This document shows, in pieces, positions 34,471 through 46,369 of a stretch of DNA of 64,000 nt; within the stretch, counting starts at the first letter, position 1, and every line of letters begins with the position of its first letter. The notes under the pieces are model-generated. The model did no database searches. It had not been told where the DNA came from and saw only the letters and a program-made list of their open reading frames with translations. The stretch spans positions 537,501 to 601,500 of the forward strand of contig JAWZYU010000127.1 of NCBI GenBank assembly GCA_038380435.1, read 5' to 3'. Source of the stretch: Ryuthela nishihirai. Taxonomy: Eukaryota > Arthropoda > Arachnida > Araneae > Heptathelidae. Position numbers and translations under genes: made by a program.

Positions 34471-34562
34471 GTTGAGTGCTTAGCGCGCTTGGCTACTGAT
34501 CTAAGAGACCTGGGTTCCAACCTAGGGTAAGGCATTGATGTTGCTTTTCTGCTGAGGTGCTT
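34471..34562 (+). repeat. SINE-A, 3'-truncated
   Basis: Starts GTTGAGTGCTTAGCGCGC and ends after CTGCTGAGGTGC. The hairpin and tail are lost. Confidence 0.9.
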
Positions 34563-34767
34563 ACTTACGGTAGCAACAATGCAATCAGTTTAGGTTAATG
34601 AGTGACAAATTTGAATCTCAATCAAGTATATATATTTTTTACACGTTTTTGATTTAACACAGATCAGAAAAGAAATTTAATTTCCCTATTTACACGATTT
34701 ATTTTGATGTAACACGGTTCACACGGCGCCTTTTTAAAAAAAAACCATTTGAATTTAATTCGGAAAA
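34563..34767. other. Unassigned AT-rich DNA
   Basis: No feature recognised. Confidence 0.5.
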
Positions 34768-35112
34768 AATTGTTTTACCTCTGAGCGGCACTTTTTGGCA
34801 CACCATTGGCTAAATGGCCACATCACATGGACCCCGAAGTCTCAGAGAAGGTTGGGGGACATATGGTAATCTCCCGCCAAGGCCATCCAGCGTGTTCTTC
34901 AACGTGCACAGGGTATGGCTCTCCCACACACGGGGCCAAGGCTTAACGCCCCATCCGACGGACGGCGGCCTTTCCAAGCCCACCGGTGTCCCCTACTGAC
35001 CGTGAGCAGGGCGGGGAATTTTGCGGAGATAAATCTCAACGCTAACCCAGCTGGGACTCGAACCTGCGAACTACAGATTATGAGCCCGGGGCGCTACCGA
35101 CTGACTTAACAA
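34768..35112 (-). repeat. SINE-B, nearly full length
   Basis: From TTGTTTTACCTCTGAGCGG to the head near 35,105 (CGCTACCGACTGA). A deletion removes the stretch between AAGGTTGGGG and the ATGGTAATCTCCC block. Frames on the plus strand are SINE readings. Confidence 0.92.
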
Positions 35113-35320
35113 ACACGACAAATATAAAAAAAAAACCAAAAAAATTTAAGAATTCTTTATATATTTATTTTCTTTAAAACCAAACCGGTCGGTTTTAATT
35201 TGAAAACTTCTAAAGTTAATAAAATTAGATATCTTAAAATTAATAAAAATGAAATAAAGACTTCAAGATTTTGATATGACTTGTTTAGAAACAACTCATT
35301 TGTATTCTGTTTTCACGTCT
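35113..35320. other. Repeat DNA shared with 56.8 and 61.8 kb
   Basis: AAACCAAACCGGTCGGTTTTAATT and the AT-rich sequence after it recur near 55,850, 56,860 (inverted) and 61,780. No coding potential. Confidence 0.6.
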
Positions 35321-35382
35321 AAGGGACCTGGGTTCGAGTCCCGGGTAAGGCATGGACTTATGGGTCGTTTTTCTGCTGAGGT
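35321..35382 (+). repeat. SINE-A middle fragment
   Basis: Only box B and the middle (CTAAGGGACCTGGGTTCGAG to CTGCTGAGGT). The same truncated start occurs at 61,920 and, inverted, at 56,745. Confidence 0.85.
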
Positions 35383-35479
35383 ATTTTTTTACACGGTTTT
35401 CTCGGGAACCTATCAGAAACAGAATTGGTTGCATTGAATTAGATTATTCCTATTGTTTATTAAGGATTTATTTTTTTTA

Positions 35480-35626
35480 AGTTGAGTGGTTAGCGCGCTT
35501 CGCTACTGATCTAAGAGACCTGGGTTCGAGTCCCGGGTACGGCATGGCTATTTTGTGTCGTTTTTCTGCTGAGGGCGCCATTGTCTCAGACCATCTACTA
35601 TGGCATATAAACTGACAGGCTGAATT
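35480..35626 (+). repeat. SINE-A, 3'-truncated
   Basis: Starts GTTGAGTGGTTAGCGCGC and stops after ACTGACAGGCT, within the hairpin. The palindrome and tail are missing. Confidence 0.9.
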
Positions 35627-35654
35627 GAAACCCCATTTGAATTTAATTCTGAAA

Positions 35655-35800
35655 AAAATGTTTTATCTCTGACCGGCACTTTTTTGCAACACCATGGGCT
35701 AAATGACCATGACACATGGACACCGAATGCTCAGAGAAGGTTGGGGGAGGGGAACCCACTGCAACAACTGTTGGGACACAGATGGTAGCCTCCCAAAATG
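35655..35800 (-). repeat. SINE-B tail fragment
   Basis: From ATGTTTTATCTCTGACCGG to GATGGTAGCCTCCC. Confidence 0.85.
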
Positions 35801-35924
35801 TCGTAAAAACTAATATTGTCGTAAAACGTAATATTGTTAAAATAAAAACTGGTGAAAACCACAAGAAACGAGTGTAGAAATTCTGTATGTATCATACCCT
35901 ATGCAGATTAAATAAAACGTTGGA

Positions 35925-36063
35925 TGGGAGGTTACCATCTGTCTCATAACAGCTGTTCCATTCGGTCACCTTCCCGCAACCTAAACTGATCCCTCTGGTT
36001 CTTTATGACGTCGCCATTTAGACCCTTGTGTGCAAATAACTACCTGTCGGAGATAAAACAACC
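35925..36063 (+). repeat. SINE-B tail fragment
   Basis: From GATGGGAGGTTACCATCTG to AAAACAACCCAACC. The same diverged fragment occurs at 62,095-62,235 and inverted at 56,425-56,551. Confidence 0.88.
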
Positions 36064-36205
36064 CAACCAAACGCGTATCTTCTATATGGCGTATTAAAGT
36101 AATCAAAGGGGTCACCACCCTCGCAGACCTTCGACTATGGCGGAGAAACTGACAGGCTCCTCTCAGATCGCTGTTGCAAGCAGCTGCTGGAGGGTGTGTG
36201 TTTTT
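36064..36205 (+). repeat. SINE-A 3' remnant
   Basis: CAGACCTTCGACTATGGCG, a damaged hairpin (CTGACAGGCTCCTCTCAG) and AAGCAGCTGCTGGAGGG. Matches 62,278-62,372 and, inverted, 56,290-56,390. Confidence 0.85.
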
Positions 36206-36841
36206 TTTATTTCTTTATTATATTTTGGAAGATATTTTCACTCTTTTCTGTAACACGTTAAGCTTCTTTGGATTGGGAAATAAAATAATCAGAGGTTAAA
36301 TGTTTAGGATGTGAAATGACTCCTCGACTAAGCAGTTAATCCCTGTGTAGTCTGTAAAACAGAAATTCGTTAAAATTATGCTGCTGTTATGGATATTTTT
36401 ATATTTTGCATCTCAATGTAAAACTCTTAACTGAGCTCAGAATTAATCAGAAGTAGATTTATTTGTGTTTTGAAGACAGAGATCAAGTTTTGGATTACCA
36501 ATTTACATTACAGTGCTATAAAAAATGTATTGAAAGTCAACTAATTACTCCTCAATTTCTAAAAAAAAGTTTTAATTTCGTAATATTCCATGATCTTTTA
36601 ATAAAGTCACAATAAATTAGTTTATTAATTGTCATTTTAGAAATAAATAGCTTATAATTAAATTTTAAATAAAATAAAATTTTAAATAAATTCAAATAAT
36701 AAAAATAATCGCATTTTTTTTTTTACATTTTTCCTTGACTATTTATTTCAACAGATGTGAGGATTATATAGATATGACCGGCGTCGAACAGCTGAATAGC
36801 AAAAAAAGTGACAAAAGAAGAATAATTACATATGTGTAAAT
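36206..36841. other. AT-rich DNA, partly shared with 62.37-62.59 kb
   Basis: The left 220 bp match the DNA after 62,372. The rest has no match that I noticed and no gene. Confidence 0.5.
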
Positions 36842-37512
36842 GTCTGAGCGCCAATTTTTTTTTTGCCCACAGTGGGTTAAATGACCAGGTCACAGGGAAC
36901 CCGAAGGCTCAGAGAAGGTTGCTGGAGGGGACCCACTGCAACAGATGGTATCCTACCTTCATGATCACCCAGCGTGTTCTTTAACGTGCACAGGGTGTGG
37001 CTCTCCCGCACACGGAGACACGGATTAACGTCCCATCCGACGGACGGCAGCCTTTCCAAGAGGGGCGGCTCAGTCGGTAGCGCGCCAGGCTCGTAATCTG
37101 TAGTTCCCAGGTTCGAGTCCCAGCTGGGTCAGCGTTGAGATTTATATCCGCAAAATTTCCTCGCCCTGCCCACGGTCAATAGGGGACACCGATGGCCTTG
37201 AAAAGGCCGCCGTCCGTCGGATGAGACGCTAAGCCGTTGCCCCGTGAGCGGGAGAGCCATACCCTGTGCACGTTAAAGAACACGCTGGATGGCCTTGACA
37301 GGAGGCTACCATCTGTCTCCCAACAGCTGTTCCAGTGGGTCCCCTCCCCCAACCCTCTCTGAGCCTTCTGGGTCCTTGTGGCCTGGCCATTTAGGCCACG
37401 GTGTGCAAAAAAGTGCCGCTGAGAGGTAAAACAATCCAATCCAAGCCTATCGGTGTCCACTACTGAACGTGGGAAGGGCGGGGAGTTTTACGGAGATAAA
37501 TCTCAATGCTGA
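36842..37512 (-). repeat. SINE-B interrupted by another SINE-B
   Basis: The tail half lies at 36,842-37,060 and a further body part at 37,441-37,512. A complete plus-oriented SINE-B sits between them. The right piece also occurs at 62,592-62,662. Confidence 0.88.
37055..37445 (+). mobile_element. SINE-B nested in SINE-B
   Basis: Complete plus-oriented copy from GGGGCGGCTCAGTCGG to GGTAAAACAATCCAAT. TCCAAG occurs at 37,055-37,060 and 37,440-37,445, a probable 6-bp target duplication. The 94-codon minus-strand frame across it is a SINE reading. Confidence 0.9.
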
Positions 37513-38716
37513 GGATTCTTTATGAGTTCCGTATTTAAATAGAAATGGAAACCGAAACATATTTATCGCTCTTCCCAAAGAAATGTAGATTATTCCATTC
37601 TGCCTTCCTATAAACTTCTTTCTGTTAGGGTTTTAGACTAAATAAACAGATATCGCTGTTGTTAAACATCTGAACTTGCGTTACTAATTAAATACTGCAT
37701 CAGTTGAAGTAGTAAAATAAAATAGATTTTCTAATGTCTGTTAATTATCAAGGGTATTTTTTTGTGTTTTAAAAAAGATTATTGTTCGTAAATTTGATCC
37801 GAATGAGATGATACGGAATACACCGTCATAACTTAGCGAGTTGCGGAGTGTCATTTACTGCCTGTCACTGGCAGTCATAACTCATCGGGGAAATCAATGT
37901 ACACACTCCAAATTTTCACAGAATGGTTCAGGTTAAGGTCCAGTTTGCAGTGCGAAATTTCAGGTTAAAGTCCAAATAAGTTGAACTCTAACAAAAATAA
38001 ATTCACATTTCCCCTCACCCAAAAAAGTGTCCTAAATTTATATTCCAACATACTATATGTGCTAATATTTAAATAGTGTTGATTAAAGTTTTGAAACATG
38101 AATGCATAAATATAACTTATGTACTTAATTAAATTCACACATACAATTATTGCTAAATGAAATAAATTCCTCTAGGTGGCGTTAATTTTGTTTCTAATGA
38201 AATATCTGCTTCTTCCCGCCTTCCCCAACGGTTGTTCGTGTTCCTCTTCTACGATTGGTCAAATATGTTACAATGGCACGTGCACCTAGATAGCTTTACA
38301 CGTGGCGCCCTTAGTTACGATAGCAACCATATATTCGCTTTCACTTCGGTGTCAAATTTTACTCTCAATTCATTTCTTCTTTTCCATAATATATTTTATT
38401 ACGTATATTTAGAATAAAGTTCATACACCACGTAAATTTTACCTACACAAGAATCGAACTACAGTTAGCAACGATTAATAGTAATATTATAATATTTCAG
38501 AAACGTTAATATTTAAAATATGCGAATTCAATTTAATATCAAAGCCGGAAATTAATACCACTTTAACGTTTCAGCTTAAATAACTGGGATTGATTAATTT
38601 AATTATCAAACTTTACTGGTTTTATTAACAATCTCACACCGTGGAGACATCCAATTCGAGAAATTAATTCATCGCGAAGATGATATCTGTTTCATAGCAT
38701 TACAAATAGAAACTCA
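37513..38716 (+). repeat. Repeat block D, copy 2, with shared left part
   Basis: 37,445-37,965 matches 62,595-63,112, and 37,965-38,716 matches the three-copy block at 17.1 and 63.1 kb. This copy shares the SINE-B insertion point with the 17-kb copy (after AACTCAAAACAC) but not with the 63-kb copy. Confidence 0.88.
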
Positions 38717-38994
38717 AAACACGGGGGGGGGGGGGGCTCAGTCGGTAGCGCGCCAGGCTCGTAATCTTTAGTTCAAAGGTTTGAGACTTTGCTGGTTCAG
38801 ATTTATCTCGGCAAAATTCCCCACCCTTCCCACTGTCAGTAGAGGACACCGATGGGCTTGAAAAAGCCGCCGTCCGTCAGATGGGACGTTAAGCCTTTGG
38901 CCCGTGTGCAGGACAGCCATACCTTAGACACGTTAAAGAACACGCCAGATGGCGTTGACGGCAAGCTTCCATCCCTCCCAACAGCTGTTCCAGC
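38717..38994 (+). repeat. SINE-B, 3'-truncated
   Basis: A G run, then GCTCAGTCGGTAGCGCGCC onward, ending CAACAGCTGTTCCAGCCCCC, where repeat F begins. Both 3' neighbours differ from those of the 17.9-kb copy. Confidence 0.9.
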
Positions 38995-39262
38995 CCCCAA
39001 ATAAAAGTTTATTTATTTTTTACTCTACATGATGCCCAGCTTCTGTCAAATATTCGGAACATGAATTGAGGGCCGAATGCAACAGGTTCCATGTCACATG
39101 AAAACTCGTTAAGTAGGTAATGCTGCTCTCCATAAAAGTAACCCACTTCGTTTACTTTCCACCTAAAAATAAAAAAAAATTACTAAATACTACATATTCG
39201 GAAAGCAAAGAATTGAGAATTTAGGTTGAAATCGAAGCTCCGGTACGAGATACCGTGTACGT
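38995..39262 (+). repeat. Two-copy repeat F, copy 2
   Basis: Diverged match to 23,288-23,565, including CATGTCACATGAAAACTCGT. Non-coding. Confidence 0.8.
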
Positions 39263-39607
39263 CAGACATCCATACCCTGTATTGAACAATACACGCTGGA
39301 TGCCATTCACAGCTGGAAAAACTTGTATTGGCATTTCGAATGTGTCGAGTATTACCACTATACTCTGATTAGGGTCTAAAATTAGTACCTTACATATATA
39401 GATTCTGTTCGCTATTTTCATTGTTAACTTTTAAATGTCTCATTTCAGCATTTCCAGTGGTAACACCTTCAGTGGAAATAAACTAACATCATTCTTTCCT
39501 TATATTCTCAGTGTGAACGCTAATCTTTCCATATTCGGTAAATGTGATGTTTAAAGCAGTCGTTAGTAAGGAACATTTACACATTATTATAACAGAAACG
39601 GTAATCT
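39263..39607. other. Unassigned AT-rich DNA
   Basis: No feature recognised. A short piece near 39,265-39,312 resembles inverted SINE-B (CATACCCTGT, CACGCTGGATG). Confidence 0.45.
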
Positions 39608-40018
39608 AGGGGCAGAAGGATTGGATTGTTTTACCTCTGAGCGGCACTTTTTTGCACACCATGGGCTAAATGGCCAGGTCACATCGACCCCAAAGGCTCG
39701 GAGAAGGTTGGGGGAGGGGACCCACTAGAACAGCTGTTGGGAGAGAGATGGTAGCCTCCCGTCAAGGCCATCCAGCGTGTTCTTTAACGTGCGCAGGGTA
39801 TGGCTCTCCCGCACACGGGGCCACGGCTTAACGTCCCATCCGACGGACGGCGGCCTTTTCAAGCCCATCGGTGTCCCCTACTGACCGTGGGCGGGGCGGG
39901 GAAATTTTGCGGGGATAAATCTCAACGCTGACCCAGCTGGGACTCTAACCTGGGAACTACAGATTACGAGCCTGGCGCGCTACCGACTGAGCCACCCCCG
40001 CCCCGAGGGGCAGAAGGA
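39608..40018 (-). mobile_element. SINE-B, full length with 13-bp target duplication
   Basis: The body 39,621-40,005 (385 bp) is flanked by AGGGGCAGAAGGA at 39,608-39,620 and 40,006-40,018. The minus strand has box A TGGCTCAGTCGG, a box B-like GGTTAGAGTCCC, the Nin-like block and the CAATCC end. One of the best-preserved copies in the window. Confidence 0.96.
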
Positions 40019-40846
40019 AATGAATTTTTTTTTTATAAGTATATTTCAATAAAACTTTAACTATTTATTTATATTTCACGTGTATCTGTTGAATATTAAA
40101 AAAATAATTATGTCCTTCTACTTTCTGAAACAGTGGGCGAAAGGATAACCATATCTGCAACCCCGAGAAATATAATCTTTTATTTTTACATTCCGACTGC
40201 ACGGAGTCCTTTCTCGAAACAACCTAGAAACGTTGCAGGTTTGGTAACCAAAGCTATTGTATGAACGCTTTAATTCTCCTTTATTTATTTATTTACTAAC
40301 AATGTATTCGAACCCGACAACCAACATAGAATAACCTAGACCAATATTTTAGGAGTAACAGCGCATACGAAAAAAAACTGCCAACTGCACGCGGTGTTTC
40401 CATGTTCTCACCCTCCGAAGTACTGACCGCGCCCAAAGCTTAACCTCGGGCATCAGACGAGAACCAGTGTGTTCAACTTGCTATGGCCGTTGACATGCTA
40501 ATTTTTTCTTCCTGCCTTATAAAGTAACACACATTATCAATAAGAGAACAATTCTTAAAGTAGGAAAAAACTGGAATGGTGCCAAAATATTTCGTTAACG
40601 ACAGTATTTAAAAAGAAATTACACTTTTTTAAAGATTGATTATTTTTCAATTTTTTAACGGTTGTTGGATATTTATATTTCCCATTTCTTTTTCAACATA
40701 ATAGCGTGCAATTAAACGTTACACACAAAAGTAATAAACACAATAAAAATATTTCTATTTACCCTACTTCTGCAATCCCTCCGAAGAGACTAGACTTATT
40801 TACTTTCACAGAGTAATTTTAATTTTCGTTTCCATGGTTATTACAA
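40019..40846. other. AT-rich DNA without a gene
   Basis: No repeat or gene recognised. Confidence 0.5.
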
Positions 40847-41150
40847 CGACAGAGACGCCATTTCTTGTCACACCTCGGGCTAAACTGATAAATCACGACG
40901 ACTCCCGATAGCTAAGACCATATTTCGATAACAGCACGCACTGCAAAAATTAAACAGATGGGATAGTCCAGTAAGTCGACCCACCGCGTGCTTCAACCTG
41001 AATGTTCTTTCGGACGGTGGCATAACTAAACGTCCCGTAGGATGGGTTTTCCAAGGCCATCGGTGTCGCATACTAACAGAGGAGAGGGGTAGGATTGTAA
41101 CTCGGGAACGGTTTAAAATATTACGATGTGTCGATTGCGGCTCCGAACGG
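40847..41150 (-). repeat. SINE-B, very diverged
   Basis: CGCCATTTCTTGTCACACC..GGGCTAAACTG, then the inverted GTTAAG/GGACGGC region and ATCGGTGTC, appear in SINE-B order. The head is not clear. Confidence 0.7.
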
Positions 41151-42707
41151 TTGGAAAACTTCCAAGGTGTAATTTGACCGACTAATATTCAAAGCGATTC
41201 ATATTATTTTTTGTAATTCGGTGGCCGTTAGAATTGCGTTGAGGAAAATGCAAATGGAACACCGGAAATAATTATCGTTTTATCCTATAAAACATACAAC
41301 CTGTTTCCACTCTGAGGTTTCATTTTTCTTTACATGTTCATGCCGTTCTCATCGTAAAACGTAATGAAATTTAGTGCCATCGAACCGCGATATTTTGATC
41401 TGCATGCCAATATATACTAGGAATCAGTGTCCTAGCATTTTTACCCCGTCATTAAAAGTAAATAATTACATAGGAAATTAAAATTCTGCAGTGTAATATT
41501 TAACTGCATGAAAAAGTATTAATCACCGTTGTTAAGAAAGACGTTTGCAAGAGATCCTACAGTTAAAAGTAATGAGTTTGATTTCGATTCGACAACGTTT
41601 ATACGTAAATAGATAAAATAAAGACAAGTGAGTAAACCTCTGTTGCGAATAGGAAATACTGTTGCAGCCTCACTTCCGGCGAATGAGAAAACATTGCATT
41701 CCAAAACCTCAGTGTCGACGTCATTACCTTATTATTGGAATTCAAATTTAAGTGATAGTAAATAAACTATCGGAAAGCGCCGTCTCGTTTCGGTCATTGC
41801 AGTTACCTTGTGAATACCATGATGAAGTGAACAGAGTTCGTGGAATCGCATTTACCTACACATTGCTTACCGCGAAACAATAGGAGTATAATAAACCTAG
41901 TTGTGTGAGATAAAACGAAACCTTAGTACGCCAATAACGACACGGACTGTATTCCTTATCCCCTTCAAGTGTAACCAAGCACTGGGCCACTCGAAAAACA
42001 TCAGGTAAATCTATTTAATTATTTTCCAATCTTCGCCACCACACGGAATTTAATGGTTTACAACCACTGGCTGGACTAACCCTTAAGTAATATAAGCACC
42101 TGCTTAGGATACCAAGGGAAGGGGGGCACCGACGATTTTTCCCCTAGCAATAATGCCCTTATCTATCAATTCTTTCACTGACACACTCGACTTTTGACGT
42201 TACTTTTTCCATTGTCCTTATCTGCAGTGTTCGACTTTAATCTGAATTCTAAAAAAAAAATATTGAAGGTGACAGTCAAATCGCTAGAGTGCAATACGTT
42301 TGACTGTTTTTACAAATTTTTTATGAATGAATTTCGCTGTTTTTCTATTCATTATAAATATATATAAAATCCATATTCTTTTTTGTGACTTTTTAAATTA
42401 TAGCTTACGTATTTTCAGACGCCAAGATCAAACGAATTCAATTAAGCAATGGAAAGGTCCCCGGAGTTACCATTGCTCGATCGTGGTTACGCCATTATTT
42501 GGCCTTATTTAAACCCTAATAAGAAAGTACCAAGTTGCTCTACGTCACCACCCGGAAAGGCGTATTTCAAGCCCTACAGTTAACTACAAAGTTGCTCTTC
42601 GCATTAAATGTAAGCGCACTATAAATCAAATTAATTATTATTCTTTAAATGTTTCGTGTTGTTTTCACATTTCCGTAACTAATAATCTTTCTAGTTTATA
42701 TTTCAAC
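41151..42707. other. DNA without a recognised gene
   Basis: I found no domain, RNA gene or repeat family. A 61-codon frame at 42,327-42,512 has no features. Confidence 0.4.
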
Positions 42708-42768
42708 TTTTTTGGTTACCGGCGTTCCGTGGCCGAGTGTTTTGCACGCATGGCTACTGTAAAGTTAG
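42708..42768 (+). repeat. SINE-A head fragment beside a U2-element-end match
   Basis: CGTTCCGTGGCCGAGTGTTTTGCACGC.. is a SINE-A head. It directly follows TTTTTTGGTTACCGGC (42,708-42,723), which is identical to the end of the U2-inserted retroelement at 52,688-52,703. The reason for the shared 16 bases is unknown. Confidence 0.6.
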
Positions 42769-42827
42769 AGTGTTAGTTTAAATATCTTTATAAGTAAAGA
42801 CCAACATGGCGACTACACAAGCGACAT

Positions 42828-43052
42828 ATACGTACGGTGACCATATTTTTTCGGAGAAAATACACGACAAAACACAAATTGTTTCATAATGAAAAAAAAA
42901 AACAGGTTGCGTTTATTTGTTTCATTAAAACTAAAAATCTTTATAACATTTATTATAAAATATAAGCATACAATAGCATTTTAAACAACCATATTACTTA
43001 AAAAATTTATTTATGATTTTTTTCACAAGAATGAACTTAATAAATCAGGTTT
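42828..43052 (+). mobile_element. Fragment of the putative DNA transposon
   Basis: Begins GTACGGTGACCATATTTTTT and matches the starts of the 18,375 and 55,100 copies for about 200 bp with an insertion. It probably retains the true left end. Confidence 0.45.
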
Positions 43053-43485
43053 ATGTTTTAAAAATCATGAAACTGTATACAATTCATATCAAAGTTGCAT
43101 TTGGTATAAATGCAACTTTGATTGTTGTTTCGATTTTTTATTTTGAATGAATGTTTTCAAATTGAATGTTTCGATTTTTAATTTTGTTTTTTCACTGCTC
43201 CATATATTGTTCGCTAATCAAAATACTCGTGCAGTTTCCGTTACAAAATTTTATTTCCGATGGAAGATATATGGGACCCGATCCGGTGCTCTGTATTTGA
43301 CATTTGATCTTACGAATACGTTAAATATTCCACTGCTTCGGTGTAATGGAAGCATTGATCACCATCTACGGATTACGATCCATCTGGCAAATTTGCAAAC
43401 TCGAGAAAACTATCACTTTCAATCATCTTAATGAAACAGCACTATGCAGGGAAAAAAACTTTACTTATGCAGAAAATCTGTACGA
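43053..43485. other. Unassigned DNA
   Basis: A short inverted repeat near 43,088-43,126 (AAAGTTGCATTTGG and its complement CAAATGCAACTTT with shift) is the only structure seen. The 94-codon frame has no domain. Confidence 0.4.
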
Positions 43486-43894
43486 AATGCCCATCAGTTG
43501 GGTTGTTTTACCTCTGAGCGGCACTTTTTTGCACACCATGGGGTAAATGGCCACGTCACATGGACCCCGAAGGCTCAGAGAAGGTTGGGGAAGGGAACCC
43601 ACTGGAACAGCTGTTGGGAGACAGATGGTAGCCTCCCGTCAAGGTCATCCAGCGTGTTCTTTAACGTGCACAAGGTATGGCTCTCCCACACACGGGGCCA
43701 CGACTTAACGTCCCATCCGACGGACGGAGGCCTTTCCAAGCCCACCGGTGTCCCCTACTGACCGTGAGCTGGGCGGGGAATTTTGCGGCGATAAATTTCA
43801 ACGCTGACCCAGCTGGGAGTCGAACCTGGGAACTACAGATTACGAGCCTGGCGCACTACCGACTAAGCCACCTCCGCCCCGAATGCCCATCAGT
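43486..43894 (-). mobile_element. SINE-B, full length with 13-bp target duplication
   Basis: The body 43,499-43,881 (383 bp) lies between AATGCCCATCAGT at 43,486-43,498 and 43,882-43,894. All parts of the family are present. The long plus-strand frames (43,444-43,982) are readings through the SINE. Confidence 0.96.
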
Positions 43895-44429
43895 ACAATT
43901 TATGAAGAATCATGATAACGAGCCTTCAGTCGAACAAACAACCACTTTCACAGAAGTAATCGCACTCCAGCTATGGGAATAAAAGGAAACAGTTAATAAA
44001 TAAAACAATGACACAGAGGAAATTGCATTCTACCCAAAAAACTAAATTATGGACTCGTTAATGAAATATCCTTTCGAAATACAAATGCAACCAAAATAAG
44101 TAATCATATGGCAAAACACCAACTAGTATGCATATATATATATGGCACAATCACCGTCAAAGATAAATCTCGCTGACTATCAGGGACCATGTAACTCTTC
44201 TGGCAAATGAAACGTCAAAAACCAACTGTACAGATCATAAAAATGTTACCGAAATGATATTGGAAAAGAAGAAGTAACAGGAGTATTGTTAATAATGAAG
44301 AAAACAACACACTAGCAGCAAAAGTATGTGGTAACTATTTATGTTGCACTACGGGTTCGCAACTTTTGTCGTGGTATTTTTGCAAACTGAGTGTGCACAC
44401 CCGATAGCCTTATTAAATGAAAAAATTAA
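43895..44429. other. AT-rich DNA without a gene
   Basis: No feature recognised. Confidence 0.5.
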
Positions 44430-44575
44430 AATAAAACACCCCCTCAAGCAGCTGCTTGTCACAGAAGTCCGTCAGCAGAAAAACGACACAAACAGCGATG
44501 CTTTACCCGGGACTCGAACCCAGGTCCCTTAGATCAGTAGCCAAGCGCGCTAACCACTGGGCCATGAGACGGCGA
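44430..44575 (-). repeat. SINE-A with internal deletion
   Basis: Tail, palindrome and complete head (CGTCTCATGGCCCAGTGG on the minus strand) are present. About 60 bp from the hairpin to the TCTGCTGA region are missing. Confidence 0.92.
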
Positions 44576-45039
44576 ATAACCGACTTCCCCCTTTTCCACT
44601 GCATGCGTTCTGTTTCTGGATCTCATGCTACTCTCTCCCACCACCTTTTACCATTCCGCATCGCCTTTTCCTTTTGCCTGCCTTCTGCATAGCCTTTTCT
44701 TTTTTCATTAGCGCCATGCACGTTGCCACCGCGCCATTCACAAATTTCGTTGATTTCGATTCCAGGCGTCGAAAATGCTGCGAATGACATTAGGATTCCT
44801 TGTAGAGTTGTATATTAATAAATATGAAAAAATTTTCTAAAGCGTAGCCTTCTTTCTTAAAAAAATATCATTCTTGAAGCTTGAGAAACGATGCTGTATT
44901 GAAGTCATTGACTGATGTGAGAACTTTCCACCAGTTTTAGTGAGTTTTTTCAGTGTTTTTCTTCGTTTCTCTAAGTGGTTTCGGTTTGACGTGAACTTGT
45001 TTACAAGTTGGTGCCAGCGGCCATTGCTACGGGGCCAAC
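44576..45039. other. Region upstream of the Tx1-like ORF1
   Basis: No SINE or domain. The element's 5' untranslated region must lie in its right part, but I cannot see where the element begins. Confidence 0.4.
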
Positions 45040-46369
45040 ATGGCTACCCGTCAACAGCTGGAAACCGAGCGGCGGTTGCAGCGTAAACTCACCTGCTGCT
45101 TCAAACACGAGTCCTTGGACTATAAAACGATAGCCAAGGACATTATGAAAAAAGATGGGAAAGGGGCACTTGAAACTGTGCAGTTCGTCGCTCCTGGAGT
45201 GGCATATATAACCTTCGTCAAACAAGAAGTTGTGATGAGTTATGTCACTAAGTCCCCGTATGTATTGGAAGGAGTTACGACTTCGGTTAATCGCCTTGAC
45301 AACGATGAGACGATTGTATATATTAAGCGCTTACCGATTGAAATGGACTCGGAAGTCATTTCGAGCCATTTCAGTCAATATGGCAAAATAAGTTCCAATG
45401 TCCGTGAGAGATATAAAGACGAAGAAATGTCGCATCTCTATACGGGAACAAGAGTGATCAAAATAGCAATGACCAAGCCGATCCCTAATTTCTTCAAGAT
45501 CGGACGCTTCAACGGCATGGTCTCATACTCTGGATTGCAAAAAGTGTGCAAGAAATTCAACCAGAGTGGTCATGTCGCGAGCGATTGTGAAGTAGAGATC
45601 TGCAGTAATTGCAAAGGCGTAGGACACGTCTACGATAAATGCGTTGAGCCTTGCGGGAACTGCCGCGACGTAGCGCACAAACGCTACGAGTGCACGCGGC
45701 GTACTTTCGCCAATGCGGCAGCGCTCGCGTCAATGTTGAACCTACCGAGGAAATCAAGGATAAGACGGAGGAAGCTCCAATAAGCTTGAGAATACTAGAG
45801 AGGAAGTTAAAACCTCGGAAGCTAGTAGTAAGGGCGATAACCCCTTGAATAGCACCACAGAGGTTATCAAGAAAGACGAAGAAAATGCGAAAACAAGCCC
45901 CTCCCAGAGTCCTCAAATAGAGAAGGACACAGATGCAACAATTTTTCCTGAAACCCCACGTGCAGTGGAAGAAAATCAGGAAGTTGAGGAAATACAAAAA
46001 GAAGAAGTACAAAATAACGAGCCCAATACAGGGGAAAAAAATTCTTGTGAAATGGTCCAATCGACCTCAAACATAGAAGAAGGAATGTCAACTGACATTG
46101 AAGAAACCGACAGCTCCAAGCAAAATTTAAAAAGAAAGTTGGCAAAAAAAATCTGAAAGCCAATGAAAGAAGAAAAAAAAAAAATTCTTACAACCAGCAA
46201 GCAAAGGAAAAACAAAAAGACAGAGAAATTAAAACCCAAGAAGAAATTAAGTTTTGCAGACTTCTTGACCGACGAAGCAAAAAGTTCGGTGCAGCATGGC
46301 ACGCCTGACCTGGCCAATGACCTCTTCCTCACCGACATTGATGCTTCGTCGAGTGGTATGGAAGACTGA
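45040..46369 (+). pseudogene. Tx1-like ORF1, nucleic-acid-binding, frameshifted
   Basis: ORF1 proteins of this type bind element RNA. The first 247 codons start at an ATG after GGGGCCAAC. Residues about 88-165 resemble an RRM (VYIKRLPIEMDSE, HFSQYGKIS). Three zinc knuckles follow. The first has lost its second cysteine (CKKFNQSGH where C-X2-C is expected); CSNCKGVGH and CGNCRDVAH are complete. After a frame change near 45,780 the protein continues as an acidic, Glu/Ser-rich tail (45,845-46,156) and, past a stop, a basic tail (46,163-46,369). It is related to the intact ORF1 at 53,115-54,320. Confidence 0.85.
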
